From an uncultured Ellagibacter sp. (GTDB lineage Bacteria > Actinomycetota > Coriobacteriia > Coriobacteriales > Eggerthellaceae): 13,466 bases of DNA. Shown here piece after piece: positions 7,909 through 13,466 of this stretch. The notes beneath the pieces were generated by a model. It made no database searches and was not told where the DNA came from. It worked only from the letters and a program-made list of their open reading frames with translations. Position 1 is the stretch's first letter; each line of letters opens with the position of its first letter. The translations under genes were made by a program, and so were the position numbers. The stretch is from NCBI RefSeq assembly GCF_934617235.1, contig NZ_CAKTTZ010000057.1, forward strand, positions 1 to 13,466, given 5' to 3'.

Positions 7909-10900
7909 TTATGCCTGCCTTCTCAGAATGAACTTGGTTGCATATTCGTGCTGAGGCTCCCCCAGCCAGTCACTCGGGGACATTTCCATGATGACCGCCT
8001 TACGGGCGTCTAGGAACCTAACCACGCTTGGCGGAAGTACGAGCTCCGTCGCGCCAGCATCGGCAGACGCCTCCGCGATGAGTCTTCCGCCCACTTTCCT
8101 CTTGAATTCGAAGCAAACATCGCAAACAGGCCGTCCCTCAAAACGAAGCACGTGATTCCCGTCCGCAGTTACCAGCAGCTTCCAATCGGAGATGCCGATG
8201 CCCTCGGCGCAATCGAGAATCGCAACTTCGGACCAGGCCGGCCTTAGATACCCCTGGGTCACATCGTCACCGTAAATAAGAGAAAACTTCAGGGGAAGAT
8301 CGCTCGGCCTCGAGTCGTCAGTCTGCTGGAAAGAAGCCGTATGCGCGAACAGGTTGAACTCGTGCACGCCCGGCTGTTTGAGCTCCTTAAAGAGGAGAGG
8401 TTCCAAACCGAGCATCACGATCGCGGCTCTGTTGTAGCGCCACCCATACGAGGCAATCCTGAAGTTGGCGGCGCTTGGGCCAAGATCCAAAGCATCCGCC
8501 AAGCAGACGGGACGCTCTGTGGACACGCGCGCGAGAGTGCTGGGAATCCCAATGTCGATGGCCGCAAGGGCGAGCTTCGCGTCGGTTTCCTTGCCGCTTT
8601 CGCTCGATCGTATGCGAAGGTGCAGGAACTCATCTTTGAGGAGGGTCTTGGCCGTGTACCTACCCCATGCACCCACGGCCGCGGCTTCTCCCTGGGTTCC
8701 AACGACGTCGAGCGCAAGGACTGCCTGGAAACCATACTCGGCGACCGCAATGCCAAAGTCGAAGCTTATAGATGTCGGCCTGAAGTCTTGAATCGGAACC
8801 ACGGCGAAGCGATATCTGAAAACGACTTTACCTTGCGCGGACTTCTGCCTTGCCTCGATCAAGCATTCCTCGATATGGAGGTCGAATAGGCCCGACTCCT
8901 GAGGGATGAGGGCGATCTGAGCCGCAGTCGACCCGCCGTAGTCATCCGACCACATGACGCGGCGTGGTATCGATATTCTTTGCCCATCACTTATGCACAT
9001 GATATCGAGGTCATCGAGCGCGGCAAGGCCATCGATAGATTCTATGGTCATGGACGGGAGGCCGCCGTTGGTGCCAAGTTCGCACGGGATGTACCCGTAT
9101 AAGTCAACTCCGTCGGCGGTCTCGCCGATGATTCGCCTCTTGTCTATCTTGGCGACATACCGCTCCTGCCAGACGGCAACTTCCTCACCCGTCAGGTCAT
9201 TTACAACCGAGCCCGAAGAACCAGGATCAACGTCGTAGATGAAGATCTGGGTTCCGCCCCATCCACCGGAGGTCTCGTATTCCGAAACCGCACGCATGCC
9301 CTGACCAGGCTCGATCCTGCATCCGTCCTTAACAATGTAGGCTATGCGGCGCGTTCGCGCGATTCTCTCGTTTCGTCCACGCAGGCGATAAAGCCCCTTG
9401 GCATCCTTAATGAACTCGAAGCAGCCAGGTTTGCTTCTAGTGAACGTTTGGTTCAACGAGCTTGCCTCCATGTATTCGCCGGTCTGCTCGCTTTTCTGCA
9501 TGAGCTTCAGCTCGACATCGTAGCGGGCCTGCGGTTTGACAGCGATGCTCGCAGCTTCAAGGATGCACTTCCCCACACTTACGCTGAACTCAGAGCTGTG
9601 CTCCATCTCGCCATCGACGTAGTAATCGATTCTTGCCCCAGCAAGATGCAGCGGGAACTGCTGCCGTGGCCACCGCATAGACACGATGCCCTCCGCGAGG
9701 TCGAGCTGCAGACTGGCCATGGGGAGATAGATAAGCCTCTGCCCACTTTGCCGCCTCTCACGCGGAGAGCTCGAAGAGCGAGATCTTGCGGCAGCGGAGG
9801 TTTGTTCCCGGCTCTCGCGCAAGGCATCCATAGCTGCTTCCGGAAGGCCAAAGTTGGATAGCATCGTGTAGCCGCTTCGAGAGTCTTTCGAGCTTTCTAC
9901 CTGGACAGCCACGCGCATGGATGCCTCGAAAAGGGGCGCGATGGTCGAGTCCGGAGCCTTCTCGAGGATGTTCAGCACAACCTTCTTCGGCGCAAACCGG
10001 CTCTCCGGGTTCTTCAGCTCTTTGAGGATCGAGTGCCCGTCCATTTCCCCGCCAAAACCATAATAACCAGCGGCGATTTCGTTTGCCAGGGGAAGGATGC
10101 ACTTCTCCCAAAGATTGGACCACGAATCAGCCGACAAGCCGCCATGGAGAAGCGCGGTGTAGTAATAGCAGTTGACTTCCTCGTCGCGAGCATAAAGAGG
10201 CATTCCACGCCGCTTGATGTGGTCGACAAAGACCCGCTTGAACAAGCCTTGCACGCTGCCGTCGGTAATTGGAAGCTCCGCGAAGAAGTTGCCCCACAGG
10301 TTTCCGTCGCTGTAGACGTTTCGGGCCCTATCGGCCACATATATCACAAAAGCATTCCTGAGATGCCGATTGATCAGGGAGAGGGCTGATCGAGGCTGAG
10401 CTGAGTAGTAGTTGAAGAGTTGCAAGAAAGCATCACTCAGCTCATCGAGATCGGTCGGGAATTCCTCAAACGCCTGGTAGACCATGACGTCATCGAACCT
10501 GTCGTCGAGATCGTCGAACGCTTCCCTCGCGCGCTTCTCAAAACCCCTCAATGCGTCAGAAAATGGCATCGAAGGCAACGAGGTAGGCCCATCGTGCGTC
10601 AATAATAAACGACCGGCGCTCGAAGCGCTGAACTTCCGCGGAGCAACGAAGGAGGCCTTGGCTTTCGAGAGGGTCTTGTCAACGGCTTCTTTATCGATTT
10701 CCCTCTTCTGCAAGACTGACGAAGCGAACTTCTCTGGGTTCGCGCGATAGCGTTCCTGAAGCTCGATTATCACGTCAGCGTCACGCCATTCGAAAAGAGC
10801 ATCAATATCTTTTTCCGAAAGATCGAGAAGCTTCGGAAGCGTATCGAACCCGGCATGCTTGATGACGCGCCGAATACTCGCACTACCGAGATTGAGCTCG

Positions 10901-10947
10901 GTAACGGGCGTAGTCTTCAGTCTTTCGAAATTGCTCTGATCGCTCAT
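7909..10947 (-). CDS. druH: 1012-aa partner protein with N-terminal alpha-CTD-like DNA-binding domain, DruH-like
   Basis: First large gene of the operon. Residues about 13-66 (TPVTELNLGSASIRRVIKHA...LPKLLDLSEKDIDAL) follow the pattern of the RNA polymerase alpha subunit C-terminal domain: a two-helix hairpin, then a second pair, suited to DNA binding or to contacting transcription factors. A charged linker (about 70-125) leads to a helical region (about 128-375) rich in aromatics, e.g. NLWGNFFAELPITDG and EEVNCYYYTALLHGG. A low-complexity hinge rich in Ser and Arg (about 379-403) separates it from a beta-rich C-terminal half (about 405-1012) with no catalytic motif I recognise. There is no signal peptide or membrane span. 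The start has GGGAAG upstream. The druH label rests on pairing with a DruE-like helicase (Druantia type III is DruH + DruE) and on size, not on a remembered alignment. Confidence 0.75.
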   Translation of the reverse strand: MSDQSNFERLKTTPVTELNLGSASIRRVIKHAGFDTLPKLLDLSEKDIDALFEWRDADVIIELQERYRANPEKFASSVLQKREIDKEAVDKTLSKAKASFVAPRKFSASSAGRLLLTHDGPTSLPSMPFSDALRGFEKRAREAFDDLDDRFDDVMVYQAFEEFPTDLDELSDAFLQLFNYYSAQPRSALSLINRHLRNAFVIYVADRARNVYSDGNLWGNFFAELPITDGSVQGLFKRVFVDHIKRRGMPLYARDEEVNCYYYTALLHGGLSADSWSNLWEKCILPLANEIAAGYYGFGGEMDGHSILKELKNPESRFAPKKVVLNILEKAPDSTIAPLFEASMRVAVQVESSKDSRSGYTMLSNFGLPEAAMDALRESREQTSAAARSRSSSSPRERRQSGQRLIYLPMASLQLDLAEGIVSMRWPRQQFPLHLAGARIDYYVDGEMEHSSEFSVSVGKCILEAASIAVKPQARYDVELKLMQKSEQTGEYMEASSLNQTFTRSKPGCFEFIKDAKGLYRLRGRNERIARTRRIAYIVKDGCRIEPGQGMRAVSEYETSGGWGGTQIFIYDVDPGSSGSVVNDLTGEEVAVWQERYVAKIDKRRIIGETADGVDLYGYIPCELGTNGGLPSMTIESIDGLAALDDLDIMCISDGQRISIPRRVMWSDDYGGSTAAQIALIPQESGLFDLHIEECLIEARQKSAQGKVVFRYRFAVVPIQDFRPTSISFDFGIAVAEYGFQAVLALDVVGTQGEAAAVGAWGRYTAKTLLKDEFLHLRIRSSESGKETDAKLALAAIDIGIPSTLARVSTERPVCLADALDLGPSAANFRIASYGWRYNRAAIVMLGLEPLLFKELKQPGVHEFNLFAHTASFQQTDDSRPSDLPLKFSLIYGDDVTQGYLRPAWSEVAILDCAEGIGISDWKLLVTADGNHVLRFEGRPVCDVCFEFKRKVGGRLIAEASADAGATELVLPPSVVRFLDARKAVIMEMSPSDWLGEPQHEYATKFILRRQA

Positions 10948-10991
10948 TCGCGCTTCCCAAGAAAGTGAGTTGTAATCGGACTTCCGCTTTG

Positions 10992-11004
10992 GCTTATTAT
11001 AAGC
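10992..11004. promoter_or_regulatory. Perfect 13-base palindrome overlapping a consensus -10 box of the helicase operon
   Basis: GCTTAT-T-ATAAGC is a perfect inverted repeat. On the minus strand it contains TATAAT (11001 down to 10996), 48 bases before the 1012-residue gene's start. No good -35 is visible at 16-18 bases (AGAACA-like at best), so the promoter may be weak or activator-dependent. A repressor bound to the palindrome would block it. Confidence 0.5.
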
Positions 11005-11029
11005 ATACCCTGAATCCTGTTCTTCGCAT

Positions 11030-11048
11030 ATGAGAAGGGCTATCTCAT
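11030..11048. repeat. Short inverted repeat behind the small ORF
   Basis: ATGAGA (11030-11035) and TCTCAT (11043-11048) form a six-base stem with a seven-base loop, between the stop of the 60-residue ORF and the operon promoter. There is no T-run, so terminator function is doubtful; it could be an operator half-site pair. Confidence 0.25.
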
Positions 11049-11080
11049 GGTCATTGCCGTTCCCATGCCATCAGGCTCGT

Positions 11081-11263
11081 CTACTCAATTTCAAAATCGA
11101 GAAGGTCGATACCGAGGGATTCCGCTTTTTGGCAAAGCTCGCATGCGCCCATGCTCTCGATGTCGGAGAGGTCGAGGATCGCCGCGGGGAAACCATTAAA
11201 CATGGCGGTACCGAAGTAGTCAGTCATGTAGTCGCGAAGCTTGTCAACATCGATGGTGGCCAT
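11081..11263 (-). CDS. Small acidic hypothetical protein (60 aa) upstream of the helicase operon
   Basis: A 60-residue ORF beginning MATIDVDKLRDYMTDYFGTA and ending LGIDLLDFEIE. It is acidic, with no signal peptide or membrane helix and a single closely spaced cysteine pair (CELC). The start at 11263 is chosen because AAGAGGG lies just upstream; an in-frame ATG 45 bases earlier adds a basic, low-quality extension (KVRQQGADSGKRAR) without a good site. Composition looks like real protein (hydrophobic core pattern, D/E-rich helices). It lies 133 bases before the 1012-residue gene on the same strand, but the -10 box between them suggests separate transcription. Family unknown; it could be unrelated to the defence genes. 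Confidence 0.6.
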   Translation of the reverse strand: MATIDVDKLRDYMTDYFGTAMFNGFPAAILDLSDIESMGACELCQKAESLGIDLLDFEIE

Positions 11264-11377
11264 GCGCGCCCTCTTTCCCGAATCCGCGCCCTGCTGACGG
11301 ACCTTCAACCTTCACCTTGCCAGCGAGACGCACTTTCCCTGCCAGGATAGAACCACTTCGAGAATAACACAGCATTT

Positions 11378-11401
11378 GGCATAGTATCCTTACTATATGC
11401 C
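11378..11401. repeat. Imperfect inverted repeat, possible operator
   Basis: GGCATAGTA (11378-11386) is mirrored by TACTATATGCC (11391-11401), a nine-base match interrupted by a two-base insertion, with loop TCCT. It lies midway between two divergent genes and resembles a regulator site. TACTAT-like -10 elements are embedded on both strands. Confidence 0.35.
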
Positions 11402-11445
11402 GCGTTTCCCGATAGAGAGAAGTGTAGCCGAGAAAAATGCCGTGG

Positions 11446-11483
11446 CTGTCCGCTGCAATGGACAGGCTAAGATAAAGCCATTG
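11446..11483 (+). promoter_or_regulatory. Mutually exclusive hairpin segments in the possible transporter leader
   Basis: CTGTCC (11446-11451) pairs with GGACAG (11460-11465), while CAATGG (11456-11461) pairs with CCATTG (11478-11483). The two stems share bases, so only one can form at a time, as in attenuation-type leaders. No terminator T-run follows, no known riboswitch class is recognised, and it is not certain that this DNA is transcribed. Confidence 0.2.
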
Positions 11484-11647
11484 TCACTTTGTCGCGGTAG
11501 GCTTCGACCAGCAACGATTTCTAATCAAGACTATTCCATTTGCGCATGACGTCTATAAAAGATTTCATTTCGCATATTCAAGGGCACATACATACACTTA
11601 CCCCCAATAGGTGCACCGACCAACCCAGCAAAAGACCGCTAGCAAAT

Positions 11648-11657
11648 GAGGAGGGGG
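11648..11657 (+). promoter_or_regulatory. Ribosome binding site fixing the transporter start
   Basis: GAGGAGGGGG with core AGGAGG at 11649-11654 lies five bases before ATG at 11660. It decides against the in-frame ATG at 11540, which would add 40 residues with no membrane-protein character. Confidence 0.75.
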
Positions 11658-11659
11658 AC

Positions 11660-13351
11660 ATGAATAATAAGGAATACACCGTTTCCGAAGTTATCGACTC
11701 CTTTGGAATGAACAAACACACCTGGCTCATGTTCATGCTGCTTGCCCTTGCAATGATTCTCGATGGCTACGACTTCATGGTCGTCAACTCGACAAACATG
11801 TTCGTCGCGCACACTTTTTGGCCGGATAACCCCAATCCAGGCGCCCTGATGGGGTCTCTTACCACCTGGGGCCTGCTCGGCATGGTCATCGGCGGGGCTA
11901 TCGGAGGCATCCTCTCCGACCGCATAGGCAGAAAGAAGATGCTCATTATCGCCGTCATGTTCTACGGCCTCTTCACCTTGCCGCAAGCGTTCTCGAACGA
12001 CCTGGCGTTCTTTGCGGCTTTCCGACTGATTGCGGGACTAGGCGTCGGCTCTTGCATTCCGATCGTCACCACCGTCTTTGCCGAGACCATGCCCTCAAAA
12101 CACCGCGGGCTCTTCATCGCCTGTGGCCAAGCTTGCATGGTCGGCGGCTGGGTGGTCGCCGGTCTCGTCGCCAACCCCATCTGTAACGCCGAGGTCCCCC
12201 TTCTAGGCGACTTCACCAATGCCGTTACCTATATCGCCACGACAGCCGCTGGTGAAACAGTCGAGCAAACCATGTATGCAAATTGGAGACTGTGCTATCT
12301 GATCGGCGGCATCCCCCTGGTATACGGAATCGTCCTGTTCTTCCTCATGAAGGAAACGCCTCACTGGTATGCCAACGCCGGTCGTTTCGACGACGCTGTC
12401 AAGGTTTTAGCAGACATTGAGCGCATATCGCTCGGCACCGAGACCAAGCGCGACCCTTCGTGCCTGGTCGTCCCTCCGCGCCCCAAGAAAACTACGCCGA
12501 GCGTACTGTTCTCCAGCAAATACATCATTGGAACTTGCGCAATTTGGTCCCTGTACTTCGTCGGTCAGTTCTGCGTCTACGGAATGAACGCCTGGCTACC
12601 GGCATTGTTTAGCGGCATAGGCTACTCGCCTTCGGAAGCGGTGTCGCTGCAAACATGGAACAATTTTGCGGCGATCATCTCCAACTCTGCCGCAGGCTTC
12701 ATCTCCGACCGCGTTGGCCGCAAGCGCAACCTCTTAGGAGCATGGGTTCTCTGTGCCGCCGTGATCGTCATCTGCTCCATCTTCGTCGCGCCCAACCAAT
12801 TCCTGTTCTGCATTGGCCTCATGCTGCTCTTCGGTTTCTCCCTAAACTACGCCATCACCTCGGTAAATCTCCTGATGCCGGAGCAGTACCCAACCGCAAT
12901 ACGCAACACGGGCGTTGCATGGTGCCAAGCGTTCGCACGCTTTGGAAGCTCTGCGTCCTCTATCGTGCTCGGAGGCATCGCGGGCATGGCAGCATTCCAA
13001 ACCATCGGAGGAACCACAAACTGGTCATTGGTCGTGCTTGTGCTTATCGTCCCATTCGTCCTGGGCTTTATCTGCGCGCTTCTCTTTGTTCGCGACACTA
13101 ACGGCAAATCGATGGATCAACTCGCAAATGAGGCGACTGGAGACGAGCTGAGCGGAACAGCCCCGTTCGCGATCATGCTCGCAATCGTTGTGATTCTCTT
13201 CTCCTTGTGCATCGTTTGCCCACTGGCAATCAGCGGATGGTCCAAACTCCCCATTGCCTTGCCGCTTATGGCCACCGGCATGCTCCTTCCCTTCGCCTTC
13301 TTCTTCATCTTTGGCGGAAAACAGCTGGCGAAAGATGCGGGAAGGAAATAA
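11660..13351 (+). CDS. Major facilitator superfamily transporter (AAHS/sugar-porter-like), 563 aa
   Basis: An inner-membrane secondary carrier, probably proton-coupled. The first membrane helix carries LDGYDFMVVN (34-43), like the DGxD motif of the aromatic acid:H+ symporter (AAHS) family. The loop motif GGILSDRIGRKK (82-93) and its second-half copy GFISDRVGRKR (346-356) are the MFS signature. ETMPSKHRG (142-150), the central KETPHWYANAGRFDDAVKVL (231-250) and MPEQYPTAIRNTG (406-418) are typical of the sugar/organic-acid branch. Twelve helices fit residues 20-478. An extra tail has two further hydrophobic segments (about 501-525 and 529-552), longer than the usual 430-460 residue AAHS carriers. 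An insertion at about 173-207 between helices 5 and 6 is predicted outside. It is transcribed away from the defence genes. The substrate cannot be read from the sequence; an aromatic or organic acid is a guess. Confidence 0.93.
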   Translation: MNNKEYTVSEVIDSFGMNKHTWLMFMLLALAMILDGYDFMVVNSTNMFVAHTFWPDNPNPGALMGSLTTWGLLGMVIGGAIGGILSDRIGRKKMLIIAVMFYGLFTLPQAFSNDLAFFAAFRLIAGLGVGSCIPIVTTVFAETMPSKHRGLFIACGQACMVGGWVVAGLVANPICNAEVPLLGDFTNAVTYIATTAAGETVEQTMYANWRLCYLIGGIPLVYGIVLFFLMKETPHWYANAGRFDDAVKVLADIERISLGTETKRDPSCLVVPPRPKKTTPSVLFSSKYIIGTCAIWSLYFVGQFCVYGMNAWLPALFSGIGYSPSEAVSLQTWNNFAAIISNSAAGFISDRVGRKRNLLGAWVLCAAVIVICSIFVAPNQFLFCIGLMLLFGFSLNYAITSVNLLMPEQYPTAIRNTGVAWCQAFARFGSSASSIVLGGIAGMAAFQTIGGTTNWSLVVLVLIVPFVLGFICALLFVRDTNGKSMDQLANEATGDELSGTAPFAIMLAIVVILFSLCIVCPLAISGWSKLPIALPLMATGMLLPFAFFFIFGGKQLAKDAGRK

Positions 13352-13376
13352 GCTAGCCCATTACAGTCTGAGGTAA

Positions 13377-13398
13377 GCCACCGGTGAATTTCGGTGGC
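13377..13398 (+). terminator. Stem-loop after the transporter gene, possible terminator
   Basis: GCCACCG (13377-13383) and CGGTGGC (13392-13398) form a perfect seven-base GC-rich stem with an eight-base loop, 25 bases after the stop codon. No T-run follows, so it is either a weak, Rho-assisted or bidirectional terminator, or an mRNA-stabilising structure. Confidence 0.4.
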
Positions 13399-13466
13399 GA
13401 GCATTCGGCGCATTGCCTACGATACGGGCAAGCCCCGAGGGGCCGCCGATCGGGCGCCTCCGGATG
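13399..13466. other. GC-rich end of window, nothing assigned
   Basis: The sequence contains GCCCC/GGGGC and other short GC-rich palindromes. One minus-strand frame is open from the edge to near the stem-loop and could be the end of a convergent gene, but 68 bases are too few to judge. Confidence 0.3.

Larger units (their letters stand above)
11264..11659. other. Divergent intergenic region between the small ORF and the transporter gene
   Basis: No convincing gene is seen in these 396 bases. They should contain the promoters for the leftward small ORF and the rightward transporter, but no -35/-10 pair with correct spacing stands out. An imperfect inverted repeat (11378-11401) and overlapping hairpin-forming segments (11446-11483) are the notable structures. 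The transporter frame stays open upstream to 11540, but that extension lacks a ribosome site and is of poor composition. Confidence 0.5.

Noticed and set aside
3034..10947. DISARM system
   Set aside because: DISARM has the DUF1998 protein (DrmB) separate from the helicase (DrmA) plus a DrmC phospholipase-like protein and a methylase; here helicase and DUF1998 are one chain and the others are absent.
11554..11559. TATAAA as a transporter -10 box
   Set aside because: No acceptable -35 lies 16-18 bases upstream, and the region is AT-rich enough for a chance match.
11540..11659. 40-residue N-terminal extension of the transporter
   Set aside because: The strong AGGAGG site belongs to the ATG at 11660 and MFS proteins of this type start just before the first helix.
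13117..13413. 98-residue minus-strand open frame at the transporter end
   Set aside because: It is antisense to the coding tail of the transporter and has no independent support.
1..13466. CRISPR array, tRNA or rRNA genes, insertion sequence
   Set aside because: No regularly spaced repeats, cloverleaf arms, ribosomal sequence or transposase coding region could be found by eye.

Overview
The window looks like a bacterial accessory (defence) island followed by a metabolic transporter gene. GC is moderate and uneven: by eye about 37-45% in the target-recognition parts of the restriction gene at the left end, and about 57-63% in the large helicase gene and the transporter. Gene style (moderate-to-high GC, strong AGGAGG-type ribosome sites, an MFS carrier opening with a DGYD motif and carrying extra C-terminal membrane segments) would fit a gut actinobacterium such as a member of the Eggerthellaceae/Coriobacteriia. 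No taxonomic marker is present, so this is a weak inference.

Layout. Positions 1-1093 (minus strand) hold most of a type I restriction-modification specificity gene (hsdS) whose C-terminus lies beyond the window. A 156-base gap follows, with a short inverted repeat and a 15-base direct repeat of the hsdS central region. Positions 1250-10947 form a compact minus-strand operon read right to left: a 1012-residue protein starting with a domain like the RNA polymerase alpha C-terminal domain (DruH-like), then without spacing a 1624-residue DEAH helicase with several zinc clusters and a C-terminal DUF1998/MrfA-type zinc domain (DruE-like), then two very acidic proteins of 341 and 222 residues that I do not recognise. 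A small 60-residue ORF (11081-11263, minus) lies upstream, and a near-consensus -10 box inside a perfect palindrome sits just before the operon. A divergent intergenic region (11264-11659) separates this from a plus-strand MFS transporter gene (11660-13351).

How the parts fit. The helicase plus large partner most resembles a Druantia type III anti-phage system (DruH + DruE). The unusual part is the pair of strongly acidic proteins (estimated net charges near -50 and -27) placed at the end of the operon and just before hsdS. They could be DNA mimics that modulate either the helicase system or the neighbouring type I restriction enzyme, immunity or regulatory factors, or new effector subunits; the sequence alone does not decide. 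The transporter appears to be unrelated flanking DNA.
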